Assembly (NCBI GenBank): GCA_000818945.1
Contig: KN805370.1
Span: forward strand, 625,578 to 689,577
Direction: 5' to 3'
From: Schizochytrium sp. CCTCC M209059
Taxonomy: Eukaryota; Sar; Bigyra; Thraustochytrida; Thraustochytriidae
DNA length: 64,000 nt
This document shows, piece after piece, positions 51,464 through 60,609 of the stretch. The translations under genes and the position numbers were made by a program. The notes under the pieces were generated by a model. The model was not told the origin of the DNA and searched no databases. It worked only from the letters and a program-made list of their open reading frames with translations. Numbering within the stretch: position 1 is the stretch's first letter; every line of letters starts with the position of its first letter.

Positions 51464-51495
51464 CGACTCGACTCGACTCGACTCGACTCGACTCA
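51464..51495. repeat. ACTCG pentanucleotide microsatellite
   Basis: About six ACTCG units. This is the reverse complement class of the GTCGA run upstream of the DJ-1-like gene. Confidence 0.9.
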
Positions 51496-51661
51496 AACCG
51501 TGTCGTCTGTTGTCTGCGAAGAGCCGGAGAGGCGGGGCGGAGCGAGACCAAAGCGCCGATCGCGGCTGAGGCAAACGAGCAAACGAAAGCAAGCAAGCGA
51601 GCAAGCAAAACGGAATCGGGTCGAGGTCGGAGGCGAGACAGGAGCAAACTTTTTGAAGAGA

Positions 51662-53296
51662 ATGGCTGCGCGCGAGAAGAAGCAGCGCATCGCCGTGATC
51701 GGGGGAGGCGTGCAGGGCGTGGTGTCTGCCAAGGTGTACCAGGAATGCGGCTTTGAAGTCGTGCTGATCGAGCGCCAGGACAAGCTTGGAGGACAGTGGA
51801 ACGACGCCTACCCGGGCGCGCGAATCCAGGTGCGATGTCAAATGTATTCCTTCCCCACGTACCAGTGGCCCGAAGAAAAACAAATGGACCATCCGACAGC
51901 GGAAGAGGTCTCCGCGTACGTGAACGAAGCCGCCGCGGCCTTCAAGCTCAACGTACGTCTCGAGAGTGAGGTGCTCAAGATGGAGGAAATCATCGACGCC
52001 TCCACGCGCATAAATGTGGGCTGGAAGATCACCGTGCAGGACAACAGCGCAGCCGGCGGCGGCCGAAGCTACACGGAGAATTTTGATATCGTAGCGATCG
52101 CGACGGGGACAAACGGACCGGCATTCAACCGGATGCCGCAATATCCTGGCGTGGAGAAGTTTCGCGGCAAGCTCGCCACGCAGCATGACTCGTATGAGGA
52201 CTTTGACAACAAGGACGTCGTCGTTCTCGGCAACGGTCGCGCCGCAATTGACATGGCCGTCATCGCGTGCGAACGGCCAGCCGTAAAGAGTGTAACGCAA
52301 ATCGTCCGTGGCAAGCGCTGGGGTGTACCGGACATCATGGGCGGCAAGCCTTTCAAAGAGACGCTTTTAAGCCGCTTTGGCGCCATCATGGTGACCTGCT
52401 GGGACCACTCGCTTATGTTGCAGCGCTTCCTGCACAGATTTCTCTCTGGCTTCATCAATTTCTTCTGGGAGACGATCGTACCCACTGACGTGTTCAACCA
52501 GCACCGCAAGGACGCCCGCAGCGCTCCTGTGGAAGCCAAGCCTGGCCAAGTTGAGGACCTCAGCCGCTGCGAAGTACTCTTGGGCAAGTCCAGAGGGAAA
52601 ACCTTTCTCAGAGGCATAAACAACGGTGTAATCTACCCGAACAACTACATGCGGCACGTGGCGCTCGGCAACATCATTGTCAAGCAAGGTCTGGTCGACG
52701 GTCTCACTCCGTCCGGCGTGCAACTCGAGTCTGGTGAAACATGCGACGCAGACACTGTTCTGGCTTGCTTTGGTGCAGGCAAGATTTACTTTCCGATGCT
52801 TCCGCAAAAGTACCGCGACATCATGGAGGCTCACAAGTACGGCGTGCAGCTGTTCCGCCACACTATTCACCCAGACATCCCCAACGTGGTGTTTCATGGA
52901 CTCAATGCCGGTTTTATGATGATTGTCACGAATGAAATCGCCGCTCTGTGGAACGTCGCGCGTCTTTGGGGTGTACTCAAGCTTCCTCCTCGCGAGGAAA
53001 TGCTCGAGGAGATGGAAAGAATTGCTGCTTGGAAAGACGCGAATAACTCGCCTTCGCAACCACACTACTTTGCCATTGGCAGCCGGTGCATCTATCTTCT
53101 CGACAAGATGATGCACGACTTGAAACTTAATCGTTTTCGCAAGATGACCAATCTGTACGCTGAGATCTTCACCTCGTACAAGGATCGCGACTACAAAGAC
53201 GCGCAAGCGGAGTTTTTGCAAAAGTATGCCTCGCGCAAACCCGCTTCGTTGACGGCTGTGACGCCAGCGGCGCCAACCTCTAAGAAGGAGCTCTAA
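51662..53296 (+). CDS. flavin-containing monooxygenase (FMO/BVMO-like)
   Basis: The protein has 544 residues from the ATG at 51662. The long upstream open frame is microsatellite and is discarded. The FAD-binding site is IAVIGGGVQG with G14, G16 and G19, followed by LIERQDKLGGQWNDAYPG. The NADPH-binding site is VVVLGNGRAA. Between them lies FRGKLATQHDSY, which resembles the FMO fingerprint F-x-G-x3-H-x3-[FY] but has two extra residues before the His. It should oxygenate a nucleophilic N, S or carbonyl centre using NADPH and oxygen. The C-terminus ends KKEL, similar to an ER retrieval signal, but there is no signal peptide at the N-terminus, so that reading is doubtful. Substrate is unknown. 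Confidence 0.87.
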   Translation: MAAREKKQRIAVIGGGVQGVVSAKVYQECGFEVVLIERQDKLGGQWNDAYPGARIQVRCQMYSFPTYQWPEEKQMDHPTAEEVSAYVNEAAAAFKLNVRLESEVLKMEEIIDASTRINVGWKITVQDNSAAGGGRSYTENFDIVAIATGTNGPAFNRMPQYPGVEKFRGKLATQHDSYEDFDNKDVVVLGNGRAAIDMAVIACERPAVKSVTQIVRGKRWGVPDIMGGKPFKETLLSRFGAIMVTCWDHSLMLQRFLHRFLSGFINFFWETIVPTDVFNQHRKDARSAPVEAKPGQVEDLSRCEVLLGKSRGKTFLRGINNGVIYPNNYMRHVALGNIIVKQGLVDGLTPSGVQLESGETCDADTVLACFGAGKIYFPMLPQKYRDIMEAHKYGVQLFRHTIHPDIPNVVFHGLNAGFMMIVTNEIAALWNVARLWGVLKLPPREEMLEEMERIAAWKDANNSPSQPHYFAIGSRCIYLLDKMMHDLKLNRFRKMTNLYAEIFTSYKDRDYKDAQAEFLQKYASRKPASLTAVTPAAPTSKKEL

Positions 53297-53365
53297 TTCT
53301 TTTTACCATTAACTTCACAATTTCCGCTCTCTGCCGTAGTGGAAGCAGTAGGCTAGCAGCAGCAT

Positions 53366-53407
<42 letters not shown>

Positions 53408-53619
53408 TTCCAGTGTCTTCCTTGTCTTGCGGATTCACATCCTACAAAAAAAACAAAAAAAAAATAGAAAAATTAATTTTATAATCTGCGCAACCCATTT
53501 TTACGCTCCTCGCTCCAATCGCTCGGTGCGTGCGTGAGGGAGGCCAAACAAAATTGGTTGGAGGGCGAGAGTACGAGGTCCTGCGCGCCGGAGGGCCGTG
53601 GCGGCGAACCAGCGCAACC
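53297..53619. other. short intergenic region with CAG microsatellite
   Basis: 3' flank of the monooxygenase and 5' flank of DIS3. A CAG trinucleotide run lies at about 53367-53405, preceded by a short ATC run, then an A-rich stretch at 53442-53480. I see no gene. Confidence 0.6.
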
Positions 53620-56600
53620 ATGTGGGGTGCAAGCGACGGGGAAGGCTCGCGCCATGCGTACTACCGGCGTACGCGACGCGGTCGCGTGCAACACGTAGTT
53701 CGGGAGCGTTATCTGCGCGATGATGTGGGCTTCGGGACCCTTGCTGGCCGTGGCGACCTGCGCGACGAGGATGCTCTGCGCGAAGTCCTTAACGACGAGC
53801 ACCGAGATAAGAAAACCAACATGCGGCAGCTACTCGTCCTCGACACCAACGTTGTGCTCCATCAGATGGACCTGCTCGAGGTCGAGGACTGCGCGCCCCT
53901 GCAGAACGCAGTGCTCCTGGAGACCGTTCTTCAGGAGACGAAAAAGAACAATCTCAGCGTCTACAACCGGCTCGCGCTTCTTCTCAGAGACGACAAGCGC
54001 TGCTTTGTTGCCTTTGCCAATGAACATCATCGCGAAACGTGGCGAGACCAGATGCCAGGCGAGACGCCCAATGACTACAATGACCGCCTCATTCGCGAGG
54101 CCACAGCATGGTTCAAGCAACTCGTCGAGGGGGAGGGAATTGCTCGCGTCGTGCTCGTAACAAATGACCGAAAAAATCGCGACTTGGCTCTCAAGGCCGG
54201 ACTCCACGCCGTTACGATTCACGCGTACGTCAAGTCTGTGCAAGCCTCGCATCCCGGTCTCGTGGAACTTCTCGCCGGCAAGGAGAATGATGGTGCCTCG
54301 GACGCCGAAACCGACGGCATGAGCACAGTCTCTGGTGCCAAGGCAGCACGCTTTGCAGCGCATCTTTCCGAGCCCGAGATTCATCGCCGTCTCAAGGCTG
54401 GAACCGTCGTGCAGGGGACCTTTCGATCGAGTCCGTACGCTCGCGATGAAGCGACCATTATGGCATACACTGCAGACGGCCAAGCCCAGAAGATTACCAT
54501 CAAGGGCCATGCACACATGAATCGTGCGGTCGAGGGCGATCGCGTGGCGGTGGTTCGCCTCTCCGCGAACGAGGCGCTGGAGAACGCCGCGGATGCCGAC
54601 GACGGCGAGCAGAACGCGGCCGAAGACGGGGGCGAGAGCGCCCGCGCTGGTCTGGCAGATGAAGTCGCCGAGGAACCTGGCGAAGCCAGCATGGTAGGTA
54701 CTAAACTTCCCAGCAAAACTCGTCAGGCATCGAGTGACGGTGACGCCGGGCCCGCCTATGGCAAGGTCGTGGGCATAATCAAGCGCAATTGGCGCCAATA
54801 TTGCGGTTCGGTCGACGAACGCGACGCGACTCGTGTCATCAAAGGAGAACACGTGCTGGTCGTTCCAGTGGATGCCAAACTCCCCAAGATCCGTATTCGT
54901 ACTCGCCAGCTTGATGCTATCAAGGATAAGCGCATCCTCGTCAGCATTGACTCGTGGGACCGCTACTCGGCCTTTCCAGATGGCCATTTTGTAAAGGTTA
55001 TTGGCACCATTGGGGATCGCGAGACGGAAACGGCAGTCCTTTTGCACGAGCACGACATTCCCACGCTCGAGTTCTCGCGCAAGGTCATGAAGTGTCTCCC
55101 GCGCGAGGGCGCGGCTTGGAAGGTCACTCCGGAAAATTCGCAGGGTCGCGTTGACCTTCGGCACTTGCCGGTGTGCAGTATTGATCCGCCAGGCTGCAAA
55201 GATATTGATGATGCCTTGCATGTCCGCCGCTTGGAGAATGGCAATCTCGAAGTCGGTGTCCACATTGCCGATGTGACGCACTTTGTGCGCCACGATTCAG
55301 AGATCGACAAGGAGGCTGCCAACCGCGGCACGTCAACATATCTCGTGGAGCGCCGGCTCGACATGCTTCCGGGGCTGCTCACCACGGACATTTGCTCTCT
55401 GCGAGGCGGCGTCGATCGCTTTGCGTTCTCAGTCATTTGGGAGTTCACGCCTCCTTACGACCCCGCAGATGAGCCCGCAAAGAAGAAACGCAAGGTTGGT
55501 GATGGCGGTGACGCGACGAAAAAGTCCAAGTCTAAAAAGACCAAATCTAAGAGCGATGATAATGGAGAAAAGGAAGACATGGACCTTTCAGGTCCCGGCG
55601 AGGTGGACGATGGCCGTGGACTGCGACAGGTGTCTGTTCGTTTCTGCAAGAGCATCATTCACTCCAAGGCAGCCTTGAGCTATGGTGAGGCGCAAGCATG
55701 GCTTGACGACCCTTCCGCCGTGGGCGATTTGCCCGAAAACGTCCGCATGCTCAACCGCATTGCACGCGTGCTGCGTCAGAGACGCATTGACGCTGGCGCG
55801 TTGAGTTTGGCTTCGCAAGAAGTGCGGTTCAAGCTCGACAATGATTCACACGACCCTACGGATGTGGAAATGTACCAGCAGAAGGAGGCAAATTCCCTGG
55901 TCGAGGAATTCATGCTGCTTGCGAATATCACTGTGGCCAAACGAATCGTCGAGCGGTATCCGCGCTGCTCCATGCTGCGTCGTCATCCGGCCCCTGCCAA
56001 GGAGATGTTTGATGAACTCTTGCGAGCGGCCAAGATTCATGGGGTAGATCTCAAGGTGGACTCTTCAAAGAACCTCGCGGACTCTTTGGACGCCGCGGTG
56101 CGTCCGGGTAAGCCGTTCTTTAACAAGCTCTTTCGCATTCTTACGACGCGTTGCATGATGCAAGCAGTGTACTTTATTTCGGGCGACTTTGCGCCGCCAG
56201 AGTACAGGCACTATGGCCTTGCGTCGCCAATCTACACACACTTTACCTCTCCCATTCGCCGTTATGCCGATGTGGTGGTGCATCGTCTACTTGCCGCAGC
56301 AGAGGACATCGACCCTCTCCCTGTCCCGTACGAGTCAAAGGATTCGATGAAGGAGCTCTGCGACAACCTGAACAAGCGGCACCACAACGCTCAGTTGGCC
56401 GGTCGCGCCTCGATCGCACTTCACACGGTCGTCTTCTTTCGTGGCCGCACTACGACTGCAACGGCCATGGTCTCCCGCGTACGCGAACGCGGCATTGTCG
56501 TCGTGGTTCCCGAGTATGGTATCGAAGGCAAGATTGCCTTTGCCAAGTCGGACGCCGAGGCGAAGCAAGCCTTTGACTTTGACGCCGATCAGATGCTCAC

Positions 56601-56769
56601 TCGCCACAAAGCGACGGGCCACACGATTCAAGTTTTTGATGAGGTCAAGGTGAAATTGTATGTCCATCGCTCGGCAGCGTACCGAGAATCGCTCATTGTT
56701 ACCTTGGTCAAGCCGGGCATCCCCTGCCTTGAGCCCGGGAACAACAAGGCGGAAGATTCTACCGCATAG
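53620..56769 (+). CDS. DIS3: exosome ribonuclease DIS3/Rrp44
   Basis: The protein has 1049 residues from the ATG at 53620. The frame opens 30 codons earlier at a GTG. Order: basic N-terminus with RERYLRDD, PIN endonuclease domain (about 70-210) with D75 in LVLDTN and further acids in LLETVLQE, NDYNDR and VTNDRKN, then two cold-shock domains. The RNB exonuclease domain carries D522, D528, D530 and D531 in IDPPGCKDIDDAL. An S1 domain closes the protein. Both activities look intact, so it should degrade and process RNA 3'-5' with the exosome. Oddities: no Cys cluster (CR3) between the N-terminal segment and PIN, and a Lys-rich insert inside RNB with a nuclear-signal-like AKKKRKV at 620-626. Confidence 0.97.
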   Translation: MWGASDGEGSRHAYYRRTRRGRVQHVVRERYLRDDVGFGTLAGRGDLRDEDALREVLNDEHRDKKTNMRQLLVLDTNVVLHQMDLLEVEDCAPLQNAVLLETVLQETKKNNLSVYNRLALLLRDDKRCFVAFANEHHRETWRDQMPGETPNDYNDRLIREATAWFKQLVEGEGIARVVLVTNDRKNRDLALKAGLHAVTIHAYVKSVQASHPGLVELLAGKENDGASDAETDGMSTVSGAKAARFAAHLSEPEIHRRLKAGTVVQGTFRSSPYARDEATIMAYTADGQAQKITIKGHAHMNRAVEGDRVAVVRLSANEALENAADADDGEQNAAEDGGESARAGLADEVAEEPGEASMVGTKLPSKTRQASSDGDAGPAYGKVVGIIKRNWRQYCGSVDERDATRVIKGEHVLVVPVDAKLPKIRIRTRQLDAIKDKRILVSIDSWDRYSAFPDGHFVKVIGTIGDRETETAVLLHEHDIPTLEFSRKVMKCLPREGAAWKVTPENSQGRVDLRHLPVCSIDPPGCKDIDDALHVRRLENGNLEVGVHIADVTHFVRHDSEIDKEAANRGTSTYLVERRLDMLPGLLTTDICSLRGGVDRFAFSVIWEFTPPYDPADEPAKKKRKVGDGGDATKKSKSKKTKSKSDDNGEKEDMDLSGPGEVDDGRGLRQVSVRFCKSIIHSKAALSYGEAQAWLDDPSAVGDLPENVRMLNRIARVLRQRRIDAGALSLASQEVRFKLDNDSHDPTDVEMYQQKEANSLVEEFMLLANITVAKRIVERYPRCSMLRRHPAPAKEMFDELLRAAKIHGVDLKVDSSKNLADSLDAAVRPGKPFFNKLFRILTTRCMMQAVYFISGDFAPPEYRHYGLASPIYTHFTSPIRRYADVVVHRLLAAAEDIDPLPVPYESKDSMKELCDNLNKRHHNAQLAGRASIALHTVVFFRGRTTTATAMVSRVRERGIVVVVPEYGIEGKIAFAKSDAEAKQAFDFDADQMLTRHKATGHTIQVFDEVKVKLYVHRSAAYRESLIVTLVKPGIPCLEPGNNKAEDSTA

Positions 56770-56855
56770 TTTCCTTCTGCTAGGAGCCGCGCCATGTGTT
56801 GCGCCTTGATAGCAGAAGGGCTGAGAGTAAAATTAAGACAGATACCTCATTTGAT

Positions 56856-58460
56856 TTACAAAAATTTTGCAATGCCGCTAATAGCAAAGGGTTTGCCATC
56901 AAACACTTCTTGCAAGGCGTCCTCCATGTCGGCCTTGAGGACACGAACACGCCCTTCGAGCGCCCCTCGCATTGGTATGAGCCGTCTTTTGTCGGCCTCG
57001 AGCTGCGTCCGCTTGGCGGAGAGACGATTGGCGCTGTTGCGCGACTTGACCTCGCGCGAGCGTAGCTGCTCAAGCTCCACGAGCATGCGTTGAAAGCACG
57101 CTCCGCCCTGACAAATTGTGGTGAGTTCGGCAAGTTGCTTGTCATGGAAGAGCTTTTCCGCGTTCGAGACGGCCTCAAGAAACCTTGCGACATCGGCGCG
57201 TGATCGCGCGGTTGCGGCCCCGACATCGAGCCAGGCCATTGCAGCAGCATCGGCACTTGGAGCGTCAATTTCAGCAAGCCGTTGGCGCAAAAAAGCGCGG
57301 AGCACGAGAAGATCTCGCAGCACTCCTTCGCGGGCCTCAGGAGAAAACAAATCTCCATCAGGGACCGCGTGGGCGGCAGCTTTTAGTGTAGCGTCATCAT
57401 CCGAGGAGCTATTCTTTCCAAGGTCTGCGTTGACGTTGAGGATGTCATCCTCGAGATCAATGTCCCAATCAATCTCATCAGCTTCTGAAGCCGCATCAGA
57501 CATTTCGGCAAGCTGCGTTGCACGGTGTGCGTCTCCTTCAGCAAGAGCGCCATTGCTCGGGGTTTGTGCGGGCACATCGGGCACCTCACCCATATCTTCG
57601 CTTAATCGGTTTTGTGCGCAGAGGGACTCACGTCGCGCATCCCGAAGTGCTGATAGTGCGACTACTGTGCCACCAACCTCTGCCGCGCCTTGTGATTCTC
57701 TGAATTGGTCGAAATACTCGAGTGCATCACCCACGTCAACACTACGCACCGCTTCCCTTAATGCATTAAGCTTTTCGGGCAGACGCTGTGCCGCGCAATG
57801 CTGGAGCTCTCCGGCAAGGTCGCCCCCAAGGATGCCAAGCTCATCACAGCGTTCTTGAAAAGCGCGATGATGGGTCTTGATGTTACGTTCACAGACGAGG
57901 ATCTTGCGCTGCGCGGCAGCGGACTCGCGATCCTTTTTGGCTATTTGACTGAGTACAAACGAAAGCTCAAACTGCACGTGACGCTCCAGCAGACGCGCGC
58001 CCTGGATGAGATGGATGCGGTCGGCGCGAAAGTCCTCAATGACTTGTCGAAGCGCCTCGAGACTTGGGTCACAATACGCGCGACTAAAAAACCGTTTGGC
58101 CGCCCGATCCTCTGAAAGTCGCGCAAGAGTCATGTGCAGCGCGCGCTCACAGTCAAAGACGGTAAGCTCGGTCTTGATGTCGGCGTTCGTGTCGAGCCCG
58201 AGCTCGCGTTCCAGGCCGCCGCTCAGGTCGCTCTCTGCCGAGAAGGCGTCGTGCGGCAGTCCCTCCAGCGCCTTTTGCGCCCTTGTACGTAGCTCCTCAA
58301 TGCGCGGCCTGCACGCCGCCGCGGCGAGGTCCACGACGCCGCCGCTGCGCAGGAGCTCCTCCACGCGGTCGACCGGAATGCGGGTCGGGCCCTGGTCGCC
58401 CGCGCCGCGGCCGCCGCCCAGGCCGACCACCTCTCTCACGCGCGCGAGCGCGGCGAGCAT
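56856..58460 (-). CDS. CDK5RAP3: CDK5RAP3/C53 homologue, ER-phagy and UFMylation factor
   Basis: The protein has 534 residues from the ATG at 58460. It matches the CDK5RAP3/C53/LZAP layout. An N-terminal helical domain contains the FFSRAY segment (human FGRYSS region), followed by a long helix with the CERNIKTHHRAFQERCDELGI pattern and then GDLAGEL. A disordered acidic middle carries IDWDI at 330-334, corresponding to the shuffled ATG8-interacting IDWG motifs. A C-terminal helical domain begins with RDLLVLRAFLRQRLAEI and ends with LEADKRRLIP and the GKPFAISGI tail. C53 works with UFL1 and DDRGK1 at the ER and recruits ATG8 in ER-phagy. Humans have three IDWG copies; here I find only one clear copy. 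Confidence 0.87.
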   Translation of the reverse strand: MLAALARVREVVGLGGGRGAGDQGPTRIPVDRVEELLRSGGVVDLAAAACRPRIEELRTRAQKALEGLPHDAFSAESDLSGGLERELGLDTNADIKTELTVFDCERALHMTLARLSEDRAAKRFFSRAYCDPSLEALRQVIEDFRADRIHLIQGARLLERHVQFELSFVLSQIAKKDRESAAAQRKILVCERNIKTHHRAFQERCDELGILGGDLAGELQHCAAQRLPEKLNALREAVRSVDVGDALEYFDQFRESQGAAEVGGTVVALSALRDARRESLCAQNRLSEDMGEVPDVPAQTPSNGALAEGDAHRATQLAEMSDAASEADEIDWDIDLEDDILNVNADLGKNSSSDDDATLKAAAHAVPDGDLFSPEAREGVLRDLLVLRAFLRQRLAEIDAPSADAAAMAWLDVGAATARSRADVARFLEAVSNAEKLFHDKQLAELTTICQGGACFQRMLVELEQLRSREVKSRNSANRLSAKRTQLEADKRRLIPMRGALEGRVRVLKADMEDALQEVFDGKPFAISGIAKFL

Positions 58461-58977
58461 TCTCCCTGCGTCGCGCCCCGGGCTCGCTCGCTCGCTCGCG
58501 CGGGCGCGAGGTCTCTCCCGCGAGGCGAGATTGCCGCACGCGCGGCGCAGAGCGATTCACCGATCGCCTGCTCGCTCGAGAGAAGTAATAATTGACGAGA
58601 AGAGAACGAACGAGCCCTGAGGGAGCTGAGAGCTGACGGAGAGAGAGAGAGATCTTGGGCGGGGTTTTCCGCGCCGTCATTGGGCCTTTGCGAGTCAAGT
58701 CGAACGAACTCGGAGAGGAAGAGGGCCAGACCAGAGGCACGTGGTTGGGGAGAGCCCTCCAGGCTCACTTGATCTGCGCGCGCAGCAGAGAATTGTCATT
58801 TGGTTCTGGCGCTCGCCCGCCGGCCGGCCAGCCAGCACGAGAGAGAGCATCGCACTTCAGCACGGAATATACCTCCGATGCCTGCCTTCTTTCCGATCGA
58901 CCTTGCCGCATTGATGTTGATTCTCAACATTTGTTTTCCTCTTCTCTGGCCTCCGTCATTCTCGTAATGTAAGTCAG
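58461..58977. other. intergenic region between two minus-strand genes
   Basis: Promoter side of CDK5RAP3 and 3' side of the ankyrin gene. GC-rich with CTCG repeats near 58485-58500 and a GA run near 58638-58652. I see no gene. Confidence 0.5.
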
Positions 58978-59928
58978 TCAAGGCCGAGCAGCGTACATGA
59001 AAAAGGATGCACCGCGCAGGGATGATACAACGCCGCGGTGGCCGCCTCGAGCCGCGAGCTCCAGCGGCGTGCAGCCTGTAAGTACGTCGGATCGTGTCAC
59101 AAGGTCGCGAAGCGCTGCGGGATCACGAAGATTGTGCACAATGTGTTCAATGATCATGTCGACGAGAGCAAGGTCGCCCATTTCGGCGGCCCAATGCAAA
59201 GCCGTACGTCCTGTTCCAGGGTCCACGGCCACACAATTTGCGCCTGCCAAAAGAAGTCGAGAGACAGTTGTCGCATCTGTGCAGAGCAAAAGAGCAGGGC
59301 GCCCCGCGCGGTCAAGAATGTCGGGATCCGCGGCAATATTTTTGCTGAGCAGCAGGTCCACAATGAGTGTTTGCGAATTGCGTGCCGCGCCAAAGAGAGC
59401 TGTCCACCCCCGAATGTTGTCTCGAAGATTGACGTGACGTGATGAGGCGGCGGGGCCCGTGAGCAGAAACTTACATACCTTGAGGTGACCCCACCAGGCC
59501 GCGAGCATGAGACACGTACATCCACTTGCATCAGGCTTGCAAGGGTCGAGCCCTCGAGCGATGAGAAAGCGAATGGCCTCAAAGTGACCGCGCTTGCAAG
59601 CCCAGTGCAGCGCATTTCGGCCCGTTGTCTGGTCGATTTGGCGCAGGTCTGCTCCGAGCTCGAGTAGCCGCGTCAGGGTTTCCGTGCCTCCGGCTTGCGC
59701 TGCGAGAATGAATGGACTTGCCCGTGCGCGCGCGGGCTTGCGCACAATGTCTTTGCGCCCGCACTCGACGTCGACGCCATCCCGTTTCACAAGTTGCGTT
59801 GCCAAGTTGTGCCAGTTTGCCTTGCATGCGCAACGGAGCTCGTTTTCTCCATCCTCGCGTCGCTTGAAAACGCGCTTCGAGGTTTTGGGCTTCGATCGGG
59901 CCGTTTGCGTGGGGGCGAGCACCATCAT
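58978..59928 (-). CDS. ankyrin-repeat protein
   Basis: 316 residues if the first ATG (59928) is used. The frame is open for 47 codons further upstream, but only from a GTG. After a basic N-terminus, about six ankyrin repeats follow. Clear ones are SPFILAAQAGGTETLTRLLELGA, NALHWACKRGHFEAIRFLIARG, TCLMLAAWWGHLKVCKFLL, TALFGAARNS, RTALHWAAEMGDLALVDMI and a final CTPLELAARGGHRGVV. These are protein-binding repeats with no catalytic domain, so only a scaffold or adaptor role can be inferred. The C-terminus is cut short just after the last repeat. Confidence 0.87.
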   Translation of the reverse strand: MMVLAPTQTARSKPKTSKRVFKRREDGENELRCACKANWHNLATQLVKRDGVDVECGRKDIVRKPARARASPFILAAQAGGTETLTRLLELGADLRQIDQTTGRNALHWACKRGHFEAIRFLIARGLDPCKPDASGCTCLMLAAWWGHLKVCKFLLTGPAASSRHVNLRDNIRGWTALFGAARNSQTLIVDLLLSKNIAADPDILDRAGRPALLLCTDATTVSRLLLAGANCVAVDPGTGRTALHWAAEMGDLALVDMIIEHIVHNLRDPAALRDLVTRSDVLTGCTPLELAARGGHRGVVSSLRGASFFMYAARP

Positions 59929-60609
59929 GATAGACGACGCGCGCCTTCCTGGACCGACAAGCAGCGGCGAGCTTGAAGTAAGAGAGGAAGAAAAAGAGAA
60001 TGCTCGTCGAACGACGCCTCTTCGTGCGCGCGTCTTGATGCCTTCCGCGCTCGTCAACTCTACCAGCACCTTCCGTCCCCCCTTGAAGGGCTCTCAGCGT
60101 ATACTCTTTGAACAAAGCGCTCCTTCATATCCGTTGAGGAGACCTGTAGTACGTACGGTAGTACTAGTAGTCGCCTAGTCACGGTGGCAATTCATCTCCA
60201 TTGCTGGGCGCTCTATTGTCGAGCTTGGGTGAAGGTGAAAACGAAACGAAGTCTGCTTACCGCTGTCTGATTTTCATGTCAAGCGCTGGCACTTGCTAAC
60301 CTTTGTCAAGTCTAGCAAGCAAGCGCGCTGGTTTGGTTAAGCGTGCATGACTTTTGGTGTTGTTCTTGCTTGCATTGCCGCAAAGCGGGCAAGTCCCTTT
60401 TCGCGAAGCCTTTCGACAAGAGGGGGGGGAAAGGAGATTCGAGGGAGACGCTACCAGTACTAGACCAGATCGCGAAATAAAGCATCAACGGGCAAGCTCC
60501 TTTTCCAGTGCTGGAGCTAGCGCGTTCGATTGATTCTTTGCTTGCCTGAGACGAAGTACACTCGGGCGCAAGCAAGCAAGAAAGCAAGCAAGCACGCACG
60601 CAGGCAAGG
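59929..60609. other. divergent promoter region
   Basis: 681 bp between the ankyrin gene (-) and the calcyphosin-like gene (+). Contains a TAGTAC/GTACGTACGG palindromic cluster near 60146-60175 and AAGC units near 60568-60600. I see no gene. Confidence 0.5.

Larger units (their letters stand above)
50488..51661. other. repeat-rich region between two plus-strand genes
   Basis: Contains an AC/CA run near 51010-51030, a TG dinucleotide run at about 51319-51383, and an ACTCG pentanucleotide run at about 51464-51495. GC content is high at 50800-51180. Long minus-strand frames crossing it are shadows of the downstream gene. I see no separate gene. Confidence 0.6.

Noticed and set aside
53830..55293. 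A 487-codon minus-strand frame opposite DIS3
   Set aside because: Shadow of the DIS3 PIN and cold-shock region; no domain.
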